DNA from: Paenibacillus cisolokensis
GTDB taxonomy: Bacteria > Bacillota > Bacilli > Paenibacillales > Paenibacillaceae
DNA: 52,132 nt
Assembly: GCF_018403665.1 (NCBI RefSeq)
Contig: NZ_BOVJ01000058.1
Location: 1-52,132 of the forward strand
Direction of reading: 5' to 3'
A program made the translations under genes and the position numbers. Within the stretch, counting starts at the first letter, position 1. Every line of letters begins with the position of its first letter. Shown one piece after another: positions 18,842-29,339 of the stretch. The notes beneath the pieces were generated by a model. That model saw only the letters and a program-made list of their open reading frames with translations. It ran no database searches and was not told the origin of the DNA.

Positions 18842-19856
18842 CGCGCTGGATCGGTACGGCCAACCAGGGCTACTCGCCTTACGCGATGGAAGAGCTGCGG
18901 CGTATGTTTCCCGGCGCTTCGTTCGAGCCGCTGGCGCCGGGCGAGACGTTTCTGGCCGAGCTGCCCCGGAAGCGGGAAGAGGTGACGCGGGAGCTTGAAG
19001 AACAGCCGCCCATTTTCCTCCGCCATATGCAGCCTGTCGAATTCACGCTTCCGGTTCGCGGGAATGCCGAAGATCTGACCGCGCTCGGGGAGCTCGTCAG
19101 AGCCGAAGCCCCGAGGCTTGCCGGCCGCACTGTCGCGGCGCATATCCGCAAAATGCCGGGGACGCCGTACCCGTACGCCGCGATCGATTCCAAAGAAGCG
19201 ATCGACGCGGCGCTCGAAGAGGCCGGCGCCATCCCGCAGGTGCGGAATGCGGATTTGCTGTTCGCGGTCTACGCCGGCACGGCGGGGCTGTACGCCGGCA
19301 TCGGCACCGCGCGCGAAATGCTTTCCGACTGGCCGGGCGGCGCCATCCGCTTTCAGCGCGAAGAGGGACAAATCTCCCGCGCGAAGTTCAAGCTGCTCGA
19401 AGCGGAACGCGTCTTCGGACTCGACTATGCTTCGTTCCGGCGGGCGCTCGACATCGGCGCCGCTCCGGGCGGATGGACGTCGCTGCTGCTGGAGCGCGGC
19501 CTTTCGGTGACGGCCGTCGATCCGGCCGAACTTCATCCGTCGCTCTTGAAGCACGAACGTCTCGTCTACGAACGCAAAACGCTTCAGAGGTCCGTTACGC
19601 GCCGGGCACCTTCGATTTGCTTGTCTGCGACATGAGCTGGAGTCCCGCGCTCATGAGCAAGCTGGTGCTCAATCTCGCCGATGCGCTGGCGGAAGGGGCG
19701 ACGGCGATCGTGACGGTGAAGCTGATGCACCGCAAGCCGTTCCAGACGATTCGCGAAACGACGGCTAGACTGTCGCAGGCCTATCGGGTGCTGCGGGCCA
19801 AGCAGTTGTTTCACAACCGCGACGAAGTGACGCTGCATCTGGCCAGAAAGCTCTGA
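18838..19856 (+). CDS. FtsJ/RlmM-type SAM methyltransferase (one-base break)
   Basis: Probable RNA 2'-O-methyltransferase, about 339 residues. The SAM motif I is ALDIGAAPGGWTSLLL. A later DLLVCDMSWSP and TAIVTVKLMHR supply the Asp and Lys of the K-D-K-E tetrad typical of FtsJ/RlmM enzymes. The N-terminal 180 residues form a THUMP-like substrate domain. The frame is lost at AAAA (19576-19579); a fifth A gives R-K-N-A-S-E-V-R-Y-A-P. GTG 18838 overlaps the ABC stop (GTGA), with GGGAGG ten bases upstream. In E. coli RlmM modifies 23S rRNA C2498; whether this protein has that target is not known. Confidence 0.85.
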
Positions 19857-19883
19857 CAAGCATGAGCGGGGAGGAGAGCGCGT

Positions 19884-21641
19884 TTGCCCGTCTTCAAATC
19901 GGTTTTGCCGAACATGCGGATCAAGCACAAAATGTTTTTGCTCGTGTCGTCCGTCGTCACGGCCGTCGGCATGCTTTCGCTGCTGCTTTTGCAGTACGCC
20001 CTTCGGGTGTACGAGGATGAAATCTATCAGCAGTCCGCAAAGGCGCTCAGCCTGACGTCGTTCGGCATCGAGAACGAGCTGAAGCGGATCGAGGAAATGT
20101 CGTACAACGTCGTCGTCGATCCGCTCATCCAGAAAAATCTGTCCGCGATCCGGGACGGCGCGGCCGAATACGAGCGATACGTCATCACGACGATGACGAC
20201 GGAGCGGCTCGTGACGCTCGGCGCCCTGGAGAAGTATGTGCTGTCGCTCCATCTGTACGATGTGAACGGTCAGGAATATGCCGTCGGCTCCAAACGGGAA
20301 GCTTTGACGGATGCAAGAATGCGCGAAATTCGCGAAAAAGCGGTGATGCAGCAGGGCGGGGTGGCCTGGGTTCCGCCCGATCCGTCCGATTTCGCCCTGG
20401 CGGCCGGACGCGAAGTGCGCTCTGCCGTCAATTTGAGCCTGGATTTGCTCGGTTACCTCGCGGTTCGCGTTGATATGAAAGCGCTTTTTCGAAATTATGC
20501 CCAAGGAATGGATACCCGCCAATCGCAGTTTATGATATGGGGCGACGACGGCCGTCTCGTTTATCCCGAAGAGCCGCTGCACGATCCGTCCGAACTCGGC
20601 CCCGCTCCCGGCAACGGTCGGGGCTACCGGATAACCGACGTCGACGGCCGGCGTTATTTTGTAACCTATGTCAAATCGGCGCATATGGACTGGCATTATA
20701 TGACGCTCATTCCGTACGACCATATATTTAAGCGCATTATGGACTTGCGCAAGCTGGTCGTCTTTGTGTTCGTTCTCGTCTTCATCGTGACGGCGTTCAT
20801 CGCCATGCGGTTCGTCCGGTCGATTACCGGGCCGATCGAACGGCTGAACGCAAAGATGAAGCGGGTTCAGCTCGCCGGCTTCGAGGCGCAGGATATGGAC
20901 GATGGCGACGAGATGATCGCGATGGACGAGGCGGGACAGATGCACCGGAATTTCCGGATGATGGTGGAGCGGATTCGTGAGCTGGTGAACGAAAACTACG
21001 TCAAGCAGCTGATGATCCGGGAGACGCAATTCAAGGCGCTGCAGGCGCAGATCAATCCGCATTTTCTGTACAACACGCTCGATTCGATCAACTGGTCGGC
21101 CAAAATGAACGGCCAGCGCCAAATTTCGCAAATGGTGGAATCGCTCGGCTTTTTGCTGCGCAGCTCGATCAGCCTGAAGGAGCCGCTCATTTCGCTGCGG
21201 CATGAGCTGGACATCGTCTCCCATTACGTTACGATCCAGCAAATCCGGTTCGAGGAACGGCTGGATTTTCGGCTGGACGTGCCGGAAGCGCTGACCGACG
21301 CGCAAATTCCGAAGCTGTCGATCCAGCCGCTCGTCGAAAACGCGGTGCATTACGGCGTCGAGCAAATGATCGGCACTTGCGTCATTCGGGTCTCCGCCCG
21401 GCTGGACGGAAGCGATTTGCTTGTATCGGTGGAAGATGACGGTCCCGGCATGGACGGCTCGTACCTTGCCCGGCTGAAGGCCGGCGAAGTGAAACCGAAA
21501 GGATCGGGACTCGGCATTGCGAATATCGACGAGCGGATCAGGCTGCTCTTTGGCGAACGGTACGGATTAACGGTGGAGAGCGAGCGGGGAAGCGGCACGC
21601 GGGTCCATCTCCGTTTCCCGTACAAGAAGGAGGGATCGTGA
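19884..21641 (+). CDS. yesM: Sensor histidine kinase, YesM family
   Basis: Membrane sensor of 585 residues. It has an N-terminal TM (about 17-38), an extracytoplasmic sensing region, a second TM (about 285-305), a HAMP segment, and a His_kinase domain with the phospho-acceptor in QINPHFLYNTLDSIN. The HATPase has GPGMDG and GSGLGIANIDERI glycine boxes. TTG 19884 follows GGGGAGGAG. It is immediately followed by its YesN-type regulator and an oligosaccharide importer, so the likely signal is a pectin-derived oligosaccharide. Confidence 0.93.
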   Translation: MPVFKSVLPNMRIKHKMFLLVSSVVTAVGMLSLLLLQYALRVYEDEIYQQSAKALSLTSFGIENELKRIEEMSYNVVVDPLIQKNLSAIRDGAAEYERYVITTMTTERLVTLGALEKYVLSLHLYDVNGQEYAVGSKREALTDARMREIREKAVMQQGGVAWVPPDPSDFALAAGREVRSAVNLSLDLLGYLAVRVDMKALFRNYAQGMDTRQSQFMIWGDDGRLVYPEEPLHDPSELGPAPGNGRGYRITDVDGRRYFVTYVKSAHMDWHYMTLIPYDHIFKRIMDLRKLVVFVFVLVFIVTAFIAMRFVRSITGPIERLNAKMKRVQLAGFEAQDMDDGDEMIAMDEAGQMHRNFRMMVERIRELVNENYVKQLMIRETQFKALQAQINPHFLYNTLDSINWSAKMNGQRQISQMVESLGFLLRSSISLKEPLISLRHELDIVSHYVTIQQIRFEERLDFRLDVPEALTDAQIPKLSIQPLVENAVHYGVEQMIGTCVIRVSARLDGSDLLVSVEDDGPGMDGSYLARLKAGEVKPKGSGLGIANIDERIRLLFGERYGLTVESERGSGTRVHLRFPYKKEGS

Positions 21642-21642
21642 C

Positions 21643-23203
21643 ATGTACAACGTTTTGCTCGTCGACGACGAACGCATCATTTTGGACGGCATTTCCCATA
21701 TCGTCGATTGGCGGTTGCACGGGACGGCGCTTGCGGGCACGGCGCGCAACGGCGTGGAAGCGCTGCTCATGATCGAGGCGGACAAACCCGACATCGTCAT
21801 TACGGATATCCGCATGCCCGGGATGGACGGCCTGCAGCTGGTGGAGAAAGCGGCGGAGCAATATCCCGATATCGCTTTCATCATGCTGTCGGGCTTCGAT
21901 GAGTTCGATTACGCGAGACGCGCGATGAGCTATGGGGTGAAGCATTATTTGCTGAAGCCGTGCAACGAGGCGGTGATCGGGCAGGCGCTCGACGAAGTGA
22001 GGGAAGAGCTGGACAGACGCCGGAGCCGCGAACAATTTTTGCGCAATATGGAGACGGAATTGATGAAAGTGCTGCCGCACGCGAAGGAGCAGTTTCTGAA
22101 GGAGCTCGTCACGAACAAAACGTACCGGCGAAGCGATTGGGACGATTACGGTCAGCTGTTCGGCATGCCGATCGAAATCCAGCAGGTGCGTCTTCTGCTC
22201 ATTCAACTGGAAGGGATGTACGACTACGAGCATCTCTTCGCTTTCAAAAACATTGCGGAATATGAGCTCGGGCACGACGTGCTGCTGCTTAGCACGACGA
22301 TCGGCAAGCATGTCCTGCTGCTGGTGAAGGAACCGCCCGTACCGGAAAAGCTGTTTGCGCAAATCGTTTCGGTGAAGCGCAAATTTGTCGAGCTGTACAA
22401 AATCGACGCGACGATCGCGATCAGCGAGGCGGGCGACATTACCGGCGTCCGCCATATGTACCGGGAAACGCAGGAATGCCTGAACTACCGCTTCTATCTC
22501 GGCGAAGGCAGCATTATCACGAAGCGGGATATCGCCCGCGACGACGCGGGAACCCGGGCGAACTTCACGATCGACGAGGAACGGCTGTGCATGATGATAC
22601 GCTCCGGCGACTGGGCCGACGTCGAGGCCGAGCTCGATGCCGTGTTTGATTCGCTGGCGGATATGCGGATGGATATGGCGATGGCCAAGTCTTATCTGAT
22701 TCCGCTGTTCGTCGCCATTGCGCGGCAGAGCGGCGACGCCGGCGAGATGAACCGTTACCTGCAATCGATCGCCAGGATGGACTCGCTCCAGACGCTGCAG
22801 TCGCTCCGCTCGTTCATAACGGAGACGGCGCGGAATATTACGTCGGACAACTACAAGGCGCTGCGCAACAGGCATTCCACCATTATCGGCAAAATGATCG
22901 GCGTTATCGAAGAAAATCTCGGAAATCCGGAACTGTCGCTCAACTGGGTAGCCAACGAAATTTTGTACATGAATGCGGATTACCTGGGGAAGTTGTTTAA
23001 AAAAAGAAACGGGAGAAAAGTTTTCCCATTATGTGATGAAAGCGCGAATCCGCAAAGCGACCGACATATTGGAACGAACGGACGATGTGAAAGTGTTCGA
23101 GCTCGCCGAAATGCTCGGATTCGGGGACAACCCCCAATACTTCAGTCAAGTGTTCAAAAAATATACCGGCTGCACGCCTTCCGAATACAAGAGATCGCCA
23201 TGA
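21643..23203 (+). CDS. yesN: Response regulator, YesN family (one-base break)
   Basis: Receiver plus AraC DNA-binding regulator of about 520 residues. Receiver: acidic D8-D9, phospho-acceptor D55 (VITDIRMPG), K in YLLKPCN. A long central region follows, then two AraC helix-turn-helix motifs at the C-terminus. The frame fails at seven A (22999-23005). With six, [14 protein letters not shown] follows and the gene ends at 23203 with the canonical [23 protein letters not shown]. As read, the frame runs on into the next gene, an artefact. It presumably activates the adjacent transporter operon. The stop codon lies inside the terminator stem. Confidence 0.93.
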
Positions 23204-23220
23204 CGCGATCTCTGTTTTTT
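23190..23220 (+). terminator. Terminator overlapping the yesN stop
   Basis: AGAGATCGC (23190-23198) pairs perfectly with GCGATCTCT (23205-23213), followed by GTTTTTT. It separates the regulator pair from the transporter operon. Confidence 0.92.
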
Positions 23221-23268
23221 AAACAAAGAAAGCGGTTATTTGGATTCCGGTCACAATTGGGCTCCTTC

Positions 23269-23293
23269 TATAATCGACTTGTAAGCGGTTATC
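23269..23293 (+). promoter_or_regulatory. -10 box and cre-like site of the importer operon
   Basis: A perfect TATAAT lies at 23269-23274 with no good -35, which fits an activator-dependent (YesN) promoter. TTGTAAGCGGTTATC (23279-23293) matches the catabolite-responsive element consensus WTGNAANCGNWNNCW except for its last two defined positions. Its place just after the start point suggests CcpA repression. Confidence 0.5.
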
Positions 23294-23322
23294 TTTTTAT
23301 AGCAGAAAGGGGACTGGAAATT

Positions 23323-24625
23323 GTGAGACGTACGACAAAAGCGCTTGCGGCGCTCGCCGCGTCCGCGCTTCTCCTTAGCGCCTGCGGACAGCCGTCCGAA
23401 CAGGAAGGCGTGACCGGAGACGGCGGGGGCGCGGGAGGGCCGAAGGATGTGACGCTTCGCGTCCCTGGTGGGGCGGGCAGCCGCGTCACGATTACACGCT
23501 CAAAGTCATTGAAAAGTATGAGGAGCTGAATCCGCATGTGACGATCGAGCCGGAATACGCGGCGTTCGACGATTACTGGAAGAAGCTGTCGCCGCAAGCG
23601 GCCGCCAACCGGCTGCCCGACGTATTTCAGATGGATATTTCGTATATCAGCCAATATGGCAGCAAGGGCCAGCTGGAAGATTTGACCCCTTACCTGGACG
23701 TGCAAATCAAGGTCGACGATATCGACGAAAATGTGCTGAATTCGGGTAAAATCGGCGACAGCCTGTACGGCATCACAGCCGGCGTCAATGCGCTCGGCTT
23801 CCATTACGATCCCGCGCTGCTGAAGAAAGCCGGCATCGACTCGTTCCCCGAGCAATATGACTGGGACGACTATGTCGAGATGGCGATGAAGGCGAAGGAC
23901 GCCGGGCTGTATTTCGACACCGGCATGCGGGCGGAAATTTTCTTCGGCTACTTCCTGCGTCAGCACGGCGAAACGCTTTACAATGCGGAGGGCAATGCGC
24001 TCGGCTACGAGGACGACGCACTCTTTGTCGAATATTTCGGACGTTTGGCCGAGCTTGTAAAAGCGAAAGCGGTTCCGACTCCCGACATGCTGGCGCAAGT
24101 GAAAGGTCCGGAAGACGATCCGGTCGTGAAAGAGCAGGCGGTCGGCATCTGGCAATGGTCGAACCAATTCGTCGCCCTGCAGCAAATTGCGAACCGGCCG
24201 CTTGAAATCGGCCGCATGATGGGGCCGGACATGGAGAAAGGGCTGTACCTCCAGCCGAGCATGTTCTGGTCGATCAGCAAAAACTCGAAAGTAAAGGAAG
24301 AAGCGGCAAAGTTTATCGACTTTTTGACGAACAGCCTCGACGCGCACAAGCTGATTCTCGGAGAGCGCGGCGTTCCGATTTCGGCCGCTGTCAAGGAAGG
24401 CATCAAAGCCGATCTGACGCCCGCCCAACAGCAAGTATTCGAGTATGTCGCCTGGGCCGAGAAGAACAGCTCGCCGATCGATCCGCCGGCGCCGTCGGGG
24501 CGGCCGAAGTGATGGCCGCATTGAAAAATTACAACGAGCAGCTCCAGTTCGGCCAAATTACGGCCGAAGAGGCAGCCAAGAGATTCAGAGAGGAAGCGAG
24601 CGCCGTACTTGGGAAGAACAAGTAG
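23323..24625 (+). CDS. yesO: Extracellular sugar-binding lipoprotein, YesO-like (two breaks)
   Basis: Solute-binding lipoprotein of an ABC importer, about 434 residues. A signal peptide ends in a lipobox (LLLSACGQ). Family features include VIEKYEELNPHVTIEPEY, DVFQMD and the C-terminal helical lobe. Two breaks are present: CCC at 23463-23465 (one more C gives V-P-W-W-G-G-Q-P-R-H-D-Y) and GGGG at 24497-24500 (one more G gives S-G-A-A-E-V-M-A-A-L). The true stop is then TAG 24623-24625. GTG 23323 follows AAAGGGG. It is first in the operon with two permeases and a GH105 enzyme, as in the yesOPQR order of B. subtilis. Confidence 0.9.
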
Positions 24626-24711
24626 CGATTCGGGATGGCGGCGGGGCCGGCCACCGGCCGCCGTCCGCCTCCCGGCGCGCCCGGCCCTTTCCGACAGGAG
24701 TGGATGGATAG

Positions 24712-25607
24712 ATGAAATCCGGCGTATGGAAACAAACGTTGACCGGTTATACGTTTATCGGACCGTTTATTATCGGCTTTCTTGCCTTTACTTTGATCCC
24801 GGTATTCACGTCGCTTTATTTGTCTTTTACGGACTATGATCTTTTTCCGCTCCTTCGTGGATCGGATTCGACAATTACCGGCATATGTTTCTGGAAGATC
24901 CGAAGTTCTGGACTTCGCTCCGGGTCACTTTTCTGTACGTATTCATCGGCGTCCCGCTGCGGCTTGCGTTCGCCTTGTTCGTCGCGATGATTCTCAACAC
25001 CGCGTCGAAGGCGGTCGGGGTTTACCGTACCGTCTATTATTTGCCTTCCATCATCGGCGGAAGCGTGGCCGTATCGATTATGTGGCGCAACATTTTCGGT
25101 GACGAGGGCATCATCAACCGGCTGTTGAACGCGCTCGGCTTCGACAGCATCCGCTGGTTCGGCGATCCCGACGCGGCGCTCGCCATGCTGATCTCGCTTT
25201 CGGTCTGGCAGTTCGGTTCTTCGATGCTCATTTTTCTGGCCGGTCTCAAGAACATCCCCGGCGAAATGTACGAGGCGAGCAGCGTCGACGGTGCGGGCCC
25301 GGTTATCCGCTTCTTCAAGATTACGCTGCCGCTGCTCAGTCCGATCATTTTGTTCAATACGATTATGCAGACGATCGGGGCTTTCATGACGTTCGTGCCG
25401 GCTTATATTATTTCCAAAGGCGAAGGCGGTCCGCTTGACGGCACGCTGATGTACTCGCTGTATCTGTTCAGGCAGGCGTTCATCTACAACAACATGGGAT
25501 ACGCTTCGGCGATGGCGTGGATTATGCTGATTATCGTCGCCGTGCTGACGGCCCTCGTCTTCAAAACGTCGAAATTCTGGGTCCATTATGAATCGGGAGG
25601 GCGCTGA
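24712..25607 (+). CDS. yesP: Sugar ABC permease, YesP-like (one-base break)
   Basis: Inner-membrane permease of about 298 residues with six hydrophobic segments. The EAA loop that docks the ATPase is visible as EASSVDGAGPVIRFFKITLP. The frame is lost at TTTTT (24842-24846); one more T gives D-L-F-S-A-P-S-W-I-G-F-D-N-Y. ATG 24712 has CAGGAG upstream. It pairs with the next permease; no ATPase gene is present in the operon. Confidence 0.92.
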
Positions 25608-25610
25608 CGG

Positions 25611-26444
25611 ATGAAGGGGAAATCGCTGAAATGGCCTGTCTATCACCTCGTTGTCGGCGGTTTGGCGCTGCTGCTGCTGTACCCGGTCATTTGGCTCTTG
25701 ATGAGCTCGTTCAAAGTGAGCAATACGATTTTTACGACGGCGCACCGGCTGCTGCCGGACCCGTGGACATGGGAAAACTACAAAATCGGCTGGCAAGGCA
25801 TCGGAGGTCAAACGTTCGCCGACTTCATGATGAACTCGCTGGAAATCGTCGTGCTGTCGACGATCGGCGCCGTGTTCTCGTCGGCGTTCATCGCCTTCGG
25901 CTTCGCCCGGCTGAAATTCGCGGGCCGCTCGTTCTGGTTCGGCGTGATGCTGGTGACGCTTATGCTGCCGCATGACGTCGTGCTCGTGCCGCAATACGTC
26001 ATTTTCTCGAAGCTCGATTGGCTGAATTCGATCAAACCGATCGTCGTGCCGCAATATTTCGGCATCCCGTTCTTTATTTTGCTCGTCCAGTTTATCCGCA
26101 CGATTCCGTCGGAGCTGGACGAGGCGGCGACGATCGACGGCTGCGGGAAGTTCCGCCTCTTCTTCCGGATCATTCTCCCGCTCGTTGCGCCCGCGCTCGC
26201 TACGGCGTCGATCTTCTCCTTCTATTGGCGATGGGAGGATTTGCTCGGACCGGTGCTCTATCTGAACAGTCCGAGCCTGTATCCGGTGTCGATGGGGCTG
26301 AAAATGTTCCTCGACAGCGAAACGATCTCGAACTGGGGCGCGATGTTCGCGATGTCGATCGTGACGCTGCTGCCGGTATTGGCCGTATTCTTCATGTTTC
26401 AGAAATATATTGTAGAAGGGATCAGCACAAGCGGATTGAAGTGA
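25611..26444 (+). CDS. yesQ: Sugar ABC permease, YesQ-like
   Basis: Second permease of the importer, 277 residues, MalG type, with six predicted membrane segments. The EAA loop is [20 protein letters not shown]. It starts three bases after the first permease stop, indicating translational coupling. Intact frame. Confidence 0.94.
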   Translation: MKGKSLKWPVYHLVVGGLALLLLYPVIWLLMSSFKVSNTIFTTAHRLLPDPWTWENYKIGWQGIGGQTFADFMMNSLEIVVLSTIGAVFSSAFIAFGFARLKFAGRSFWFGVMLVTLMLPHDVVLVPQYVIFSKLDWLNSIKPIVVPQYFGIPFFILLVQFIRTIPSELDEAATIDGCGKFRLFFRIILPLVAPALATASIFSFYWRWEDLLGPVLYLNSPSLYPVSMGLKMFLDSETISNWGAMFAMSIVTLLPVLAVFFMFQKYIVEGISTSGLK

Positions 26445-26474
26445 TCCGCCGATGAACAGGAGGAGGGACAGGAG

Positions 26475-27509
26475 ATGCCGCAACTTGTCTATGACGAAAA
26501 TGAAATTCGCGAAACGATCGACCGGATCGTGGACCGCACGTTCCGGATGGATTTCGGTTGGGACTGGCCGGGAGGTGTCGCCTTTTACGGCGTTTGCGAA
26601 GCGTTCGAGGCGACCGGCAACGGCCAATATATGGAGCTGCTGCAGCAGTGGGTGGACGAGAAGCTGGAAGACGGGCTGCCGAAGCTGTCCGTCAACGGCG
26701 TGTCGATCGGCCATTCCTTGATTACGCTGTACAAATCGACCGGGGACAGCAAGTATCTGGACATCGCCGTCCGGATGGCCGACTATTTGCTCCATGACGC
26801 CGAGCGGTTCGGCGATGATGTGCTGCAGCATACGGTCAACTCGGAGAAAGATGTGTTTCCGGAGCAGGCGTGGGTCGATACGATGATGATGGCCGGCTAT
26901 TTTCTGCTTCGGATGGGCCGTCTGCTCGACCGGTCCGATTATCGGGATTTCGGCCTCAAGCAATATCACGGCCACGAAGAGCTGCTGCAGGACCCGGTGA
27001 CGAATCTGTACTATCACGGCTGGGACAACGTCGCGAAAAATCATATGTCGGCCGTCTATTGGGCGAGAGGCAATGCGTGGGCGGCGCTCACGATGGCCAG
27101 GGCGCTGCGGGAAATCGAAGTGCAGCATCCGTCCTATATGATCATCGAAGGGTCGCTGCGCGACCAGCTGAGCGCGCTCGTCCGTCTGCAGTCGGACGAA
27201 GGGCTGTGGCATACGGTGCTGAACGATAAGGAGTCGTATTTGGAGACGTCGGCGTCGGCCGGCATCGCGGCAAGTCTGTTCGCGTTCGGCACGCTGTACA
27301 ACAAGTACATTCAGAAATCGATCGGCGGGCTGCTGAAGCAAGTGACCGCTGACGGCGCGGTGCTGAACGTATCGGCCGGCACCGCCGTCATGCACGATAC
27401 GGAAGGCTACAAGAACGTATCCCGCAAGCGGATTCAGGGATGGGGGCAAGGGTTGGCGCTCGCCTTCTTCGCGGAATTGCTGAAATCGAAAAACCGCGTA
27501 TATCATTGA
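26475..27509 (+). CDS. GH105 unsaturated rhamnogalacturonyl hydrolase
   Basis: Cytoplasmic glycoside hydrolase of 344 residues, alpha/alpha barrel. It removes the unsaturated galacturonyl end from rhamnogalacturonan lyase products. Landmarks are GWDWPGGVAFYGV, the catalytic-region EQAWVDTMMMAGYF (Asp equivalent of YteR D143), YHGWDN, WARGNAWAA and LETSASAGIA. No signal peptide, so it works on imported oligosaccharides. ATG 26475 follows AGGAGGAGGGACAGGAG. The position after two permeases matches yesR. A strong terminator follows. Confidence 0.93.
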   Translation: MPQLVYDENEIRETIDRIVDRTFRMDFGWDWPGGVAFYGVCEAFEATGNGQYMELLQQWVDEKLEDGLPKLSVNGVSIGHSLITLYKSTGDSKYLDIAVRMADYLLHDAERFGDDVLQHTVNSEKDVFPEQAWVDTMMMAGYFLLRMGRLLDRSDYRDFGLKQYHGHEELLQDPVTNLYYHGWDNVAKNHMSAVYWARGNAWAALTMARALREIEVQHPSYMIIEGSLRDQLSALVRLQSDEGLWHTVLNDKESYLETSASAGIAASLFAFGTLYNKYIQKSIGGLLKQVTADGAVLNVSAGTAVMHDTEGYKNVSRKRIQGWGQGLALAFFAELLKSKNRVYH

Positions 27510-27529
27510 ACGAGAACATCTAAACGCAG

Positions 27530-27574
27530 GCTCCATGCCTGTCGCCGGTCCGGCGGCAGGCATGGAGCTTTTTT
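27530..27574 (+). terminator. Terminator after first pectin operon
   Basis: GCTCCATGCCTG (27530-27541) pairs with CAGGCATGGAGC (27557-27568), with further GCCGG/CCGGC pairing inside, then TTTTTT. Confidence 0.95.
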
Positions 27575-27742
27575 GTACAGGCGTAACGCCCATAATCATG
27601 ATCTCACAACGCGGGCGGGCGCCGCTGCGATCCGGTCTGCCAAGGACGGGTGATGAGCTGCGGATTATATACGTAACGGCACGGGGCGGCTTACGATGGG
27701 AGAGAAAACCATTCCCAAGCGATAAGGAGGTCCCATGAAACG

Positions 27743-29305
27743 ATGAGAAAGATGTGGAAAAAAACGGCCGTATGGCTTTGTACCGTGTTCGTTCTCGGCG
27801 CTCTGCTCGCCGCATGCGGTTCGGATGACGGGAGAACGCCTTCGAACGGAGACACGGCAAGCCGGGGCGAAGCGGGAGAAAGCGGTGAAGGGACGGCAAA
27901 GCCAGAACCGTTCCAGCTCAAGATTATGACCAACCTGCATACGCCGGAGGTGCCGCACGACGAAATCGAGAAATTGCTGGAAGAGAAGACGAACACGCAG
28001 CTCGACATTCAATGGGTGCCGGACGGAAGCTACGAAGAGAAGCTGAATGCTTCGTTTGCCACCGGATCGCTGCCCCAGGCCGTTTACATGAAAAACCAGG
28101 CGACCTATATCATATTCCGCGACGCGATACGCAACGGGCAGTTTTGGGAAATCGGCCCCTATCTGAACGAATATCCGAATCTGTCCCGGCTCGATGAGAA
28201 CGTGCTGAAGAACACGGCCGTCGACGGGAAAATTTACGGTCTGTATCAGGAGCGGCCGCTTTCCCGGCAGGGTGTCATCTACCGCAAGGACTGGGCGGAC
28301 AAGCTCGGCATACCGGAGCCTGAGACGATCGACGATCTGTACAACATGATGAAGAAATTTACCGAAGAAGATCCGGACGGAAACAACAAGCGCGACACGA
28401 TCGGCTTGACCGACCGGAGCGATCTCATATACGGCGCCTTCAAGACGGTCGCGTCCTATTTCGGCACCCCGAACAACTGGAGCTTGAACGGCGATCGATT
28501 GGAACCGGAATTTATGCATCCCGGTTATATGGAAACGATGAAATTTTTCAAACGGCTGTACGACGAAGGGCTGATCAACAAAGATTTTCCGGTTACAAGC
28601 AAGGACGATCAGCAGAACCTGATCATTACGGGCAGGGCGGGGGTCTATATCGGTTCCATGCCGGATGTGCAGAGCCTGCATGCGAAGACGGCGGAGATCG
28701 ATCCGGACGCGGAATACGACGTCGTAAACCGGATTGCGGGACCGGACGGCGCCGCCGGGGTCTGGTCGATTCCCGGCTACGGCAATATCGTGCTGTTCCC
28801 GAAGTCCGCCGTCAAAAGCGAAGAGGAGCTGAAGCAGATTCTGTCCTTCTTCGATCAGCTGATGTCTCCCGAGCTGGCCAATCTGGTGAAATGGGGCATC
28901 GAAGGCAAGCATTATACGCTGGAGAACGGGCTGGTCGTCAAAAACAGCGACACGAAAATGACCGACCGCGAGCAGAAGCCTTACGAAATTTTGCAAATTG
29001 GCGGTGAAAGCACCATCGACATGCTGAAGGCGTACCATCCGCTGCCTGTAAAGGCGAAGGCCGAGGAGCTGGTGCTCGACAATAACGAAATCTTGATCCA
29101 CGATCCCGCCGCCGCTCTCGATTCCGCGACGATGGGCGAGAAAGGCATAGAGCTGCAGCAAATGATAACCGACGCCACCTATAATTTCATTCTCGGCCAG
29201 CTGGATGAAGCGGGCTTTGCCAAGGAGATCGAACGGTGGAAAAAGCAGGGCGGCGAGCAGATGATGACGGAGCTGGCGGAATCGTATCAGCAGTCCCAAA
29301 AGTAG
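27743..29305 (+). CDS. LplA/YtcQ-family binding lipoprotein
   Basis: Large extracellular solute-binding lipoprotein of 520 residues. The signal peptide ends at LLAACGSDD. The family is that of LplA/YtcQ, which bind complex sugars. Characteristic runs are IQWVPDGSYEEKLNASFATG, LSRQGVIYRKDWADKLG and FTEEDPDGNNKRDTIGLTD. ATG 27743 sits 12 bases after AGGAGG. It leads a four-gene unit with two permeases and a second GH105 enzyme. It is clearly paralogous to the binding protein at 34808-36361. Confidence 0.92.
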   Translation: MRKMWKKTAVWLCTVFVLGALLAACGSDDGRTPSNGDTASRGEAGESGEGTAKPEPFQLKIMTNLHTPEVPHDEIEKLLEEKTNTQLDIQWVPDGSYEEKLNASFATGSLPQAVYMKNQATYIIFRDAIRNGQFWEIGPYLNEYPNLSRLDENVLKNTAVDGKIYGLYQERPLSRQGVIYRKDWADKLGIPEPETIDDLYNMMKKFTEEDPDGNNKRDTIGLTDRSDLIYGAFKTVASYFGTPNNWSLNGDRLEPEFMHPGYMETMKFFKRLYDEGLINKDFPVTSKDDQQNLIITGRAGVYIGSMPDVQSLHAKTAEIDPDAEYDVVNRIAGPDGAAGVWSIPGYGNIVLFPKSAVKSEEELKQILSFFDQLMSPELANLVKWGIEGKHYTLENGLVVKNSDTKMTDREQKPYEILQIGGESTIDMLKAYHPLPVKAKAEELVLDNNEILIHDPAAALDSATMGEKGIELQQMITDATYNFILGQLDEAGFAKEIERWKKQGGEQMMTELAESYQQSQK

Positions 29306-29339
29306 CCGGTTATAGCCCCGCGAAAGGAAGTTGCACGCT

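Noticed and set aside
19584-21365. 593-residue minus-strand open frame opposite the YesM gene
   Set aside because: Shadow of a clear histidine kinase gene; composition is skewed and no motif is visible.
21643-23529. Apparent fusion of the YesN regulator to a binding protein signal
   Set aside because: Removal of one A at 22999-23005 restores the complete AraC domain and a stop at 23203 followed by a perfect terminator.
24834-27899. 1021-residue open frame on the minus strand
   Set aside because: It is antisense to intact permease and GH105 genes, with the His/Arg/Glu-rich composition typical of shadow frames in GC-rich DNA, and has no ribosome site or recognisable domain.
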